The position numbers were made by a program, and so were the translations under genes. The notes beneath the pieces were generated by a model. It made no database searches. It was not told the DNA's origin and worked only from the letters and a program-made list of their open reading frames with translations. From contig MKTB01000015.1 in NCBI GenBank assembly GCA_001897525.1, positions 1 to 64,000 of the forward strand: DNA of 64,000 nt. Direction: 5' to 3'. Shown in pieces: positions 34,487 to 41,853 of the stretch. This DNA is from Bacteroidetes bacterium 43-16. GTDB lineage: Bacteria; Bacteroidota; Bacteroidia; Chitinophagales; Chitinophagaceae. The number at the start of each line of letters is the position of its first letter. The stretch's first letter is position 1.

Positions 34487-35356
34487 ATGTGTATCAAAGC
34501 AGCGGTTTTACCTGCTTTCACACTGGATGATTTCGATACAAAAAATATTGGCATGACGGTATCGCCCTTAGGGCGTACGGTAAAGCAATTGAGTGGCATA
34601 GAAGCGGCACATCGCCAGCTTTATTACAGTATTATACTCTGTAGTAAAGGGACGATAAGTATATCCGTAGACCAGCTCCAGATTGAGTTACAGGCCGGCA
34701 ATGCCCTATGTATCGGCTCAGGTAGTGTAAGCAGTATGAGCCTGTCCGCACAGGCCAGCGGGTGGCTGATCCAGTTCTCCCCGGACTTTATTTTATTACC
34801 TTTTTTCGAAAAACTCGACCGGGCCTACAGTTGCTTTGCCCAGAACAGTTATTGCCTGCATACACTCAGTAAGCAGGAAATGGTCAACTGGCAATTCTAT
34901 TGCCACCAGATGCAACGTGAGTACCTGGACAACGGCAGTATGGCCGTCAGCGTATTGCGCTCTTACCTCAACATACTGCTGGAAATGATCAACCGCAATA
35001 CCGACCAGGCCAGGAGCATTCGTAAAGTCACCGAAAAAGACCGGAAGCTGAATGTATTTGAGCAATTGGTGGAAGAAAAATTCTCCAGCCAGAAACTCCC
35101 TTCCCAGTATGCTGCAGAGATGTTTGTCAGTGTCAATTACCTGAACCGTATCTGCCAGGAGACCAAGGGGCAGAGCTCCGGTGAGATCATCAGGAAGCGC
35201 ATCAGCCTGGAAGCAGAACGCTTATTGTGCCATACCGGCAAGACGGTCTCGGAGATCGCTCATGAACTGGGCTTCGAAAGTCTCTCTTATTTTGTCACTT
35301 TTTTTAAAAAACAAAAAGGATTAAGTCCCGAGCAATACCGGAAACAAAATACTTAA
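34487..35356 (+). CDS. AraC-family transcriptional regulator
   Basis: 289 residues. The N-terminal half (about 15-160) is a cupin-like ligand domain (LSGIEAAHRQLYYSIILCSKG). The C-terminal half holds the two helix-turn-helix motifs of AraC/XylS: 'LPSQYAAEMFVSVNYLNRICQETKGQSSGEIIRKRISLEAERLL' and 'TVSEIAHELGFESLSYFVTFFKKQKGLSPEQYRK'. The ATG at 34487 is good. Its target is not evident from the sequence. It is the only regulator in the 33.8-39.4 kb metal region, so control of that region is a reasonable guess. Confidence 0.9.
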   Translation: MCIKAAVLPAFTLDDFDTKNIGMTVSPLGRTVKQLSGIEAAHRQLYYSIILCSKGTISISVDQLQIELQAGNALCIGSGSVSSMSLSAQASGWLIQFSPDFILLPFFEKLDRAYSCFAQNSYCLHTLSKQEMVNWQFYCHQMQREYLDNGSMAVSVLRSYLNILLEMINRNTDQARSIRKVTEKDRKLNVFEQLVEEKFSSQKLPSQYAAEMFVSVNYLNRICQETKGQSSGEIIRKRISLEAERLLCHTGKTVSEIAHELGFESLSYFVTFFKKQKGLSPEQYRKQNT

Positions 35357-35407
35357 CGCAGTTTTAAGTAATTGCTCTTTATTTTTACCTGATTCAACAT
35401 TTTTATT

Positions 35408-35635
35408 ATGAAATCTGTACGCAAAGATTATTTACTGGTTTTATTTGCAGCCTTGTTTGCCGTTATTATTGGTATGATTATATTCAATGTTAAATCCCTG
35501 TTCAACAATAGCTTTACCTGGCAGGTCTCCTTATTTGCAGCAGCCAGCAGTGTATTATTCTCCATGGTGAGGATGTACCAGCTTAGCCAGAAGGTAAGTG
35601 AACAGTTGAAGCTCAAAAAGGCGATCGATCATTAG
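35408..35635 (+). CDS. Small two-helix membrane protein
   Basis: 75 residues. Two hydrophobic segments (about 8-29 and 38-56) are separated by a short polar loop, and a basic C-terminal helix (YQLSQKVSEQLKLKKAIDH) follows. No family is recognised. It follows the AraC gene by about 50 bases on the same strand and could be cotranscribed. The function is unknown. Confidence 0.65.
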   Translation: MKSVRKDYLLVLFAALFAVIIGMIIFNVKSLFNNSFTWQVSLFAAASSVLFSMVRMYQLSQKVSEQLKLKKAIDH

Positions 35636-35801
35636 TTTGCCTATCTTTATAGATCATTCATAGAAAATGAAGCCTTGTGGCAGGCTGTTCTCCCAGAATA
35701 AATAAAGGGAGCAGCTAATGCTTGATATTGCTACAAAAGAATATATCAAGTGTTCAACCTCGGGCTAATCATTTTGTTTATGTAATCCTTAATATTTTCA
35801 T

Positions 35802-36575
35802 ATGTACGCAAACTTTATCTCCAGGCAAGCAATCCTGTTCCTGCTTTTTATAGGCACTATACTTCCGTCTGCAAGAGCACAAACACAACAGGCCGCTATT
35901 GACCCGGTTTGCAAAATGAAGGTAGAGGACAGCAAATTCAGCTACACCTACAACAGTACAAAATATTATTTCTGCTCTGCTATTTGTCAGCAATCTTTTG
36001 AAGCAGCCCCGGACACTTACCTGTCTGGGAATACCCCTTCTGATTGCCTGCCTGCCATGCCCGACTATGCAGATAGTGTCAATTCCGGGATCATAAAACA
36101 GGACCAGATGAAAGGCAGCCCCAGGAGGATAATTTGTCAATCCTTTGGCACAGATTATATGAAACTTGACTATGGCTCACCCGGAGTAAAGGATCGCGTG
36201 ATCTGGGGCGGCCTGGTAGCTTATGATAAAGTATGGGCAGGCGGCGCACATAATGCCACAAAGCTTACCCTGATGGGCAATGCTGTTTTCGGAGCGAAAA
36301 ATGAGTTGCTCGGTGGCGAATACGCCATATTCTTCATTCCCGGTAAAGACACTTGGACGGTGATCATTAATGAAAACTTCAACCAGCACTTAGCGGATGA
36401 TTATGATGAAAAGAAAGACCTGTTCCGCATTAAAGTGAAACCTAAACGGGTGAAAACGCCCACTCAAAGATTGACTTACACGATCACCACAAATCCAAAA
36501 GACAAAAAAGCAGGCATTTTAAGCCTGCGTTGGGAACACTTATCCATTGATGTGCCTTTCAAAATGGTGGATTAA
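35802..36575 (+). CDS. Exported YHS-domain/DUF2911 fusion protein
   Basis: 257 residues. A signal peptide (1 to about 26, SARAQ) is followed by a YHS metal-binding domain at about 30-75: 'IDPVCKMKVEDSKFSYTYNSTKYYFCSAICQQSFEAAPDTYL', with Cys residues in the usual DPVC and YFCSxxC positions. The remainder (about 100-255) is a DUF2911 domain: 'MKLDYGSPGVKDRVIWGGLVAYDKVWAGGAHNATKL' and 'GKDTWTVIINENF'. YHS domains of this kind are seen near copper and heavy-metal transport genes. The DUF2911 function is unknown. The fusion puts metal binding and the DUF2911 fold in one periplasmic protein. It converges with the MbnP operon, six bases apart. Confidence 0.88.
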   Translation: MYANFISRQAILFLLFIGTILPSARAQTQQAAIDPVCKMKVEDSKFSYTYNSTKYYFCSAICQQSFEAAPDTYLSGNTPSDCLPAMPDYADSVNSGIIKQDQMKGSPRRIICQSFGTDYMKLDYGSPGVKDRVIWGGLVAYDKVWAGGAHNATKLTLMGNAVFGAKNELLGGEYAIFFIPGKDTWTVIINENFNQHLADDYDEKKDLFRIKVKPKRVKTPTQRLTYTITTNPKDKKAGILSLRWEHLSIDVPFKMVD

Positions 36576-36581
36576 CTTTTA

Positions 36582-37514
36582 TCAAAACATAAAGGACACA
36601 TGTAACATAGCGCGGTTACCGGCTTTCACGGCTCCTGCTCCCAGGTTCTGGTCTACCACCGGCTGCCAGTTACCCCCTATTGAAAACTTTTCAAAACTCA
36701 GCTCTGCACCCATAGTCGCAAAGACAAGTTGCCCGCCCGTAGCCCTGATCGCTGTGATCCCGTCTATATCCTTTCTTGAATGCTCCAGGTTGAAGCCTAC
36801 ACTCGGCGCGATCATAAATTTATTGTCAAACCGGAACTTATGATATAGTTGCGCACTGCCGCTGAAACGGTTGCCGTAATAATAATCATATTGATTAGCG
36901 GTATTCACTTTATAACTGGCAGTGGCATTAAAACCCAGGTCCTGTAAGCGGATATCGTACATACCGGTAAACATAAAATCCCAACTGCCTGTACCCAGCT
37001 GGAATAAATTGGTACTCACACTCGTGGTACTTTTATCCGCAGGATTATATTTCCCGGTAGGCGCTTTGATCCCCACACCTACCCAGAGATCCTGCACCAG
37101 CAGCCTGGCCTTATCGCTTTTACCCACTGTGGTCTTGGTCCGCAACAAACGATAAAATCCCTGCACTGCAACGTCGGAAAGACCTGTCTTACTTTCTTTG
37201 GCCGTTTCATTGTTCTTTACATTTACAGAAACCGGCACAGAAGCCATGATGCGGTAGCGGTCTTTGATGGTCCAGCCACCCCATAGCTCAGTGGTATAAT
37301 ATTGCTCATCCGTAGTAAGGTAAGTTCTTTGCCCTTCCGGGTTCAGGTGGGTGGTCAGATTACTGCTACGGTATCTCAATCCCAATATTTTGGCATTAAA
37401 TTCCGGCAGGATACCTATATAATAACTTCCTGCGCCACAGCCGCAGATATCACAGGCCTTCGATTCGCTTACACTCATGCCCAGCAATGCTGCAGCTATT
37501 AAAATCCGCTTCAT
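36582..37514 (-). CDS. Outer-membrane-type beta protein with N-terminal CxxCxC
   Basis: 310 residues. A signal peptide precedes 'KACDICGCGAGSYYIGILPEF', with Cys at 21, 24 and 26, a likely metal ligand site. The rest is beta-rich with strands of the outer-membrane porin type ('ILGLRYRSSNLTTH', 'YYTTELWGGWTIKDRYRIMASVPVS', 'WDFMFTGMYDIRLQDLGFNATASYK'), ending 'GNRAMLHVSFMF' with a terminal Phe, as in outer-membrane barrels. It is the third gene of the MbnP-MbnH operon, 11 bases after the MbnH-like gene, which suggests a copper/metal uptake or sensing role. That role is inference. Confidence 0.75.
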   Translation of the reverse strand: MKRILIAAALLGMSVSESKACDICGCGAGSYYIGILPEFNAKILGLRYRSSNLTTHLNPEGQRTYLTTDEQYYTTELWGGWTIKDRYRIMASVPVSVNVKNNETAKESKTGLSDVAVQGFYRLLRTKTTVGKSDKARLLVQDLWVGVGIKAPTGKYNPADKSTTSVSTNLFQLGTGSWDFMFTGMYDIRLQDLGFNATASYKVNTANQYDYYYGNRFSGSAQLYHKFRFDNKFMIAPSVGFNLEHSRKDIDGITAIRATGGQLVFATMGAELSFEKFSIGGNWQPVVDQNLGAGAVKAGNRAMLHVSFMF

Positions 37515-37525
37515 AAATAATAATT

Positions 37526-38560
37526 CTATTCTGATAACAATTTATTTTTCACGAAATGCTCATCGTTCAGGGTATTCAGGAAAGCTTTCAGGTAAACCCT
37601 TTCTGCATCACTGATATCAATCCCGTAAGTACTATTGCCTTTATCTAAGACCGGGTCAATATTTTGTACATATCTCATCCCGGTACTGTATTTATCCAAG
37701 ACAGCATCCAGTGTATAGAAGCGGCCATCGTGTGTATAGGGTGCAGAATACTTGAGGTTGCGCAGGCTGGGCACTTTGAACTTATACCGGTCTGCTTCAT
37801 TTAAAGTGATTTCATAGCGGCCTACATCCCCGTTAAAACCTATGCCTATACCATTATTCCTGAAACTGAGGTCGGTGAACAGCGGTTCTTTGTGGCAGGA
37901 AGCACATTTCTGTTTAAAAAGTTCATAGCCCTGCATTTCTTCCGCCGTAAAGCTGCTTTCATTGCGCATCACACTGTCATACTTTGAGTCTGCACTGATG
38001 CACATCACCATAAACTGAGATAAGGCTTTCAACAAACGTGCACTGGTAATCTCCTCCGAACCGAAGGCTTTAGCAAACAAACCGGGATATTGCGGATGCG
38101 CTTTTAGCTTCTTTAATACATTTTCGAGCGTTTCATCCATCTCTTCAAAAGTAGTGATGGGTACGATGGGTTGCATATCCAGGTCGAAGACACCGCCATC
38201 ATGATTGAAACTGTTATGCCAGGCCAGGTTCATAATGGGCGGCGCATTGCGCTTGCCCAGGCGATCATCTATGCCGTGGCTCACATCATGCCCGTGATGG
38301 GTAAAGGCCGAGGTCTGTATGTGACAGGAGCCGCAGCTCACGGTATTATTCCGGCTTAAGCGCGGCTCATAAAAGAGCTTCCGCCCCAGTTCAAAGCCTT
38401 CCCGGGTCACCGGGTTGGTATCAAAATGATAAGCAGGCTCGGGGAAGTTTACCGGCTTTTGAAAACCGGTAAACTCAGCTACTTTATCTATGATCTCTTT
38501 CTTACAGGATGCCAGCACCAGTATTGCAACCAGTATCCCTGTTACTTTAAGCTTTCTCAC
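37526..38560 (-). CDS. MbnH-like di-heme cytochrome c peroxidase family lipoprotein
   Basis: 344 residues. A lipoprotein signal ends at Cys19 (VLASCKKE). Two haem c sites are present, C76-GS-C79-H80 and C219-AS-C222-H223, in the frame of the CcpA/MauG superfamily ('ELGRKLFYEPRLSRNNTVSCGSCH', 'SAPYTHDGRFYTLDAVLD'). MbnH is the member encoded next to MbnP; in methanotrophs it oxidises a tryptophan of MbnP to kynurenine. The neighbour upstream here is indeed an MbnP-like protein. It differs from the peroxidase at 3182-4252 in length and lipid anchor. The substrate assignment rests on gene context. Confidence 0.88.
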   Translation of the reverse strand: MRKLKVTGILVAILVLASCKKEIIDKVAEFTGFQKPVNFPEPAYHFDTNPVTREGFELGRKLFYEPRLSRNNTVSCGSCHIQTSAFTHHGHDVSHGIDDRLGKRNAPPIMNLAWHNSFNHDGGVFDLDMQPIVPITTFEEMDETLENVLKKLKAHPQYPGLFAKAFGSEEITSARLLKALSQFMVMCISADSKYDSVMRNESSFTAEEMQGYELFKQKCASCHKEPLFTDLSFRNNGIGIGFNGDVGRYEITLNEADRYKFKVPSLRNLKYSAPYTHDGRFYTLDAVLDKYSTGMRYVQNIDPVLDKGNSTYGIDISDAERVYLKAFLNTLNDEHFVKNKLLSE

Positions 38561-38581
38561 GCTTTAGGCTTGATTAAGGGA

Positions 38582-39391
38582 TTAATTTTCGGTATGGTCA
38601 TGACTGAACATAGCTGCATAGTTGGCCGCGATCTTTGTACTGAAATCGCTGAACATTACCGTCGGGTTAGCCGCAATACTAACAGTAGTCGTACCGCTCA
38701 TTACTTTCCCGATGTCCACCATCAGGTGTATATTGCTGGTTCTGCCCTTACGCACTTTAGCTACCCCTGCCTGGTTCAGGTCGATGCTGATCTCTTTAAT
38801 ATTATTGATCGTGGGTGCACTGTAGCCGCCAAAGCCACCTATGTGATAGCGAAACTTATTCTGTCCGCTGCCATCAACAGGCGCTGCTGCAGAAAGTCCC
38901 TCCATTTTCAAAAAAATGTAACCGCTGTTCCAGCCCCAGTACATCCCGTTATCCATACCACTCGCAGGGTCCAGTACACCGGTACGCTTATCAATATCCA
39001 TGGTACTTCTGAGGCTGTCAACCCCTAAGGTAAAGACCAGGCGGGCATAATCGCCTTCCGGAACATTTACCAAGGCACTGCCTGAAGCCTGGTCGCCTTC
39101 TTTGATCAGGAAATAACTGCTGTCCTGCGGCACGACATATTCCGTACCATCGGCTTTATAGACTTTTATATTACTCACATAATACTGCAATAAGGAAACC
39201 GTATAGTCTTCCCCGGCAGCATTAGTATAGGTGGTGGCGTTTAAATAAAGATTGGTGCCACCTACGATGTTGTCAAACTCCACAGAAAGCGGGGCCAGTT
39301 CATTTTGATTATACTCCGGTTCTTTTCCTTCTTTTTTACAGGAGGCCAAAAACAATAAACCGGCCATAGCTGCAATCGAAATTTTTCTCAT
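38582..39391 (-). CDS. MbnP-like copper-binding family lipoprotein
   Basis: 269 residues from the ATG at 39391 (a longer frame reaches 39412, inside the promoter). Lipobox 'LFLASC' gives Cys18. The conserved MbnP core is visible: 'PLSVEFDNIVGG', 'YYVSNIKVY', 'YARLVFTLGVD', then the aromatic block 'GMYWGWNSGYIFLKMEG' with W152 and W154, and 'FRYHIGGFGGY'. The C-terminus ends with HDH. In methanotroph MbnP a tryptophan-derived kynurenine contributes to a copper site. First gene of the operon with the MbnH-like enzyme and the CxxCxC barrel protein. Its -7 element is at 39410-39417. Confidence 0.88.
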   Translation of the reverse strand: MRKISIAAMAGLLFLASCKKEGKEPEYNQNELAPLSVEFDNIVGGTNLYLNATTYTNAAGEDYTVSLLQYYVSNIKVYKADGTEYVVPQDSSYFLIKEGDQASGSALVNVPEGDYARLVFTLGVDSLRSTMDIDKRTGVLDPASGMDNGMYWGWNSGYIFLKMEGLSAAAPVDGSGQNKFRYHIGGFGGYSAPTINNIKEISIDLNQAGVAKVRKGRTSNIHLMVDIGKVMSGTTTVSIAANPTVMFSDFSTKIAANYAAMFSHDHTEN

Positions 39392-39409
39392 TCCTTTTAA
39401 ATTTGAAAG

Positions 39410-39417
39410 CAAAACTA
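39410..39417 (-). promoter_or_regulatory. -7 promoter element for the MbnP operon
   Basis: On the minus strand TAGTTTTG fits TAnnTTTG, about 20 bases before the ATG at 39391. It makes the longer start at 39412 unlikely. No -33 TTG is clear. Confidence 0.55.
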
Positions 39418-39642
39418 GAGCGCATTTCCACAGCTTGTATACTTAGGATTGAATATTGAAACAAATGGATTGAAAAACTAAACTTTTTGGGTTGTTGAGC
39501 ACAACTCTGTAGGAATCAATGACTACCAGGGCACAAATTAAAATTCCCACCATATCCCCCGAAAGGCGTGATTTTTATTTAAAAGCTTTTATAAGCCGTA
39601 AATCGGTTGTAAATTGCGCAAAATATTTTAACAATTAATATA

Positions 39643-41775
39643 ATGAAGAAACTTTTACTAAGCATTGCTGCGGCAGCTTTATTTTGCTCTCCTTCCAGGG
39701 CTGATGAAGGTATGTGGATTCCAATGCTCATTGGAAAGAACATTGAAGACATGAAAGCTAAAGGTTTTCGCCTGAGTGCCGAAGATGTTTATAGTGTCAA
39801 CAATGCCAGTCTTAAAGATGCAATTGTTCACTTTGGCGGTGGTTGTACCGGCGAAATGATCTCTGCAAATGGTTTGTTGATCACCAATCACCACTGTGGC
39901 TACGGCAACATTGCTGATGTAAGTACGGTAGAGAAAAACTACCTGGAAGACGGTTTCTGGGCCAAGTCTATGGACCAGGAAATACCTGCTCCGGGCCTTA
40001 CTGTAAAATTCCTGGTCAACATGGAAGACGTTACAGATAAAGTAATCGCTGCTCAAAAGAAAAAGAAAAAGGCCGACAAGATCTTACAGGAATTAATAGA
40101 AGAGGCTAATAAAGGCGGTCAGTACTCTGCACAGATCTCTAACTATTTCGGTGGTAACCAATATATCTTATTGACTTATGAAGTATTCACCGACGTTCGC
40201 CTGGTGGGTACTCCTCCAAAATCTTTGGGTAAATATGGTGGCGATACCGATAACTGGATGTGGCCACGCCATACAGCAGACTTCTCTATGTTCCGCGTTT
40301 ATGCCAACAAAGACAACAAGCCTGCAAAATATGCCAAGGACAATGTGCCTTACAAACCTAAAAAATTCTTACCGGTAAATATACAGGGTGTAGAAAACCA
40401 GGATTATGCAATGATCATGGGCTATCCCGGCCGTACCAACCGTTATGAGACCTCTTATGGCGTAGATATGGCGATCAATGAAGTGAATCCTTCTATCGTT
40501 AACTTAAGAGACGCGCGCCTGGCTATTATGCGTAAATACATGCGCCAGGACAAAGCGGTTAATCTTAAATTAGCGTCTAACTATGCAAGCATTGCCAACT
40601 ACTGGAAATACTTCATCGGCCAGACAGAGCAATTAAAACGCCTGAACGTAATCAGCGACAAGCAACAACAGGAAGAAGCCTTTAATGCCTGGGCGCAGAA
40701 GAACAGCCCGGCTGCTAAAAACGTGATCAGCGAATTCTCTAAAACATATGCTGCTTATCGTCCTTATGCAAAGCAAAATATCTATTTGAGTGAAGGTATT
40801 GCTGCACCGGTATTGACAAAACTGGCAGCAAGAGCGGTAACGATCAAGAAAGCTTTGGAAGAAGGTAAAAAAGAAGACGCGAATAAAGCAGTACAAAGCT
40901 TCAAGGCATTGAGAACTTCTTTAATGGAAGGATATGTAGCCCCTGTTGATGAAGAGATCCTGGCAAAGACCATGGAAATGTATTACAATGACATTCCGTC
41001 TTCTCAGCAACCTACGATCTATAATGCAGTTATCTTTAAGAAATTCCCGAATGATAAATCAGGAACTGCATTTACCCAATATGCCAATTACATGGTAAAA
41101 AATACCTTCTTATTGGATGAGGCTAAATTCAACCAGTTTGTAAATGCGCCTAATTTAGAAACCCTGAACAATGATCCAGCAGTACAGTATATGCAGGCAT
41201 TCATGGACAACCAGGAAACTAAATTTAAAGAAAAAACAGAAGCGTACAACACTTCAAAAACCTTACTGGCTAAGGAATACATCGCAGGATTAATGCAAAT
41301 GAACCCGGATAAAAACTGGTCTCCTGATGCGAACTCTACTATGCGCGTAACCTATGGTAATGTAGCAGGATACGAACCACAAGATGCGGTGAAATATGAC
41401 TATTACACCACTATGGAAGGTTTACTGGCTAAATACAAACCAGGTGATTATGAGTTTGACCTGCCAAAAGACTTTTTAACTTTAGCACACAAAGGTGATT
41501 TTGGTCAATATGCCAATGCGGATGGTAAATTAGTGACTTGCTTCATTACCAACAATGACATTACCGGTGGTAACAGCGGAAGCCCGATCATCAGTGCCAA
41601 CGGCGAATTGTTAGGACTGGCTTTTGATGGTAACTGGGAAGCGATGAGCGGTGATATCGCTTTCGACAAACAATATAAAAGGACTATCGCTGTAGATATC
41701 CGCTTCGTATTGTGGATCGTAGACAGGCTAGGCGGTGCCAAAAACCTGATCGACGAAATGAAAGTAGTTAAGTAA
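39643..41775 (+). CDS. S46-family dipeptidyl-peptidase
   Basis: 710 residues, family length. A signal peptide (1 to about 20) precedes the mature 'DEGMWIPMLIG'. S46 enzymes (DPP7/DPP11) remove dipeptides from peptide N-termini in the periplasm. The chymotrypsin-fold catalytic elements are visible: the His in 'LLITNHHCGYGNI' and the Ser in 'DITGGNSGSPI'. The helical cap region lies between them (about 300-560). S46 peptidases are typical of asaccharolytic or protein-feeding Bacteroidota. The S9 peptidase gene follows after a terminator, so the two are regulated apart or partly read through. Confidence 0.94.
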   Translation: MKKLLLSIAAAALFCSPSRADEGMWIPMLIGKNIEDMKAKGFRLSAEDVYSVNNASLKDAIVHFGGGCTGEMISANGLLITNHHCGYGNIADVSTVEKNYLEDGFWAKSMDQEIPAPGLTVKFLVNMEDVTDKVIAAQKKKKKADKILQELIEEANKGGQYSAQISNYFGGNQYILLTYEVFTDVRLVGTPPKSLGKYGGDTDNWMWPRHTADFSMFRVYANKDNKPAKYAKDNVPYKPKKFLPVNIQGVENQDYAMIMGYPGRTNRYETSYGVDMAINEVNPSIVNLRDARLAIMRKYMRQDKAVNLKLASNYASIANYWKYFIGQTEQLKRLNVISDKQQQEEAFNAWAQKNSPAAKNVISEFSKTYAAYRPYAKQNIYLSEGIAAPVLTKLAARAVTIKKALEEGKKEDANKAVQSFKALRTSLMEGYVAPVDEEILAKTMEMYYNDIPSSQQPTIYNAVIFKKFPNDKSGTAFTQYANYMVKNTFLLDEAKFNQFVNAPNLETLNNDPAVQYMQAFMDNQETKFKEKTEAYNTSKTLLAKEYIAGLMQMNPDKNWSPDANSTMRVTYGNVAGYEPQDAVKYDYYTTMEGLLAKYKPGDYEFDLPKDFLTLAHKGDFGQYANADGKLVTCFITNNDITGGNSGSPIISANGELLGLAFDGNWEAMSGDIAFDKQYKRTIAVDIRFVLWIVDRLGGAKNLIDEMKVVK

Positions 41776-41790
41776 TCAGACCATATTCAG

Positions 41791-41830
41791 GAGGCTGTCT
41801 CACCATTTACATTGAGGCAGCCTCTTTTTT
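41791..41830 (+). terminator. Intrinsic terminator
   Basis: An 11-bp stem (41791-41801 and 41814-41824) with one G-T pair and a 12-base loop, followed by six T. It follows the S46 peptidase gene. The first arm, GAGGCTGTCTC, resembles the end sequence of the element at 44444. Confidence 0.85.
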
Positions 41831-41853
41831 ATTTCTTTAAAAAGTAAAATAAA

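Noticed and set aside
34315-34530. 71-codon ORF before the AraC regulator
   Set aside because: Overlaps the AraC start, has no family features and Ser/Arg/Thr-rich filler composition; treated as non-coding.
35721-35750. Inverted repeat CTTGATAT...ATATCAAG upstream of the YHS gene
   Set aside because: A short AT-rich stem with a 14-base loop and no T-run; could be an operator but nothing supports it.
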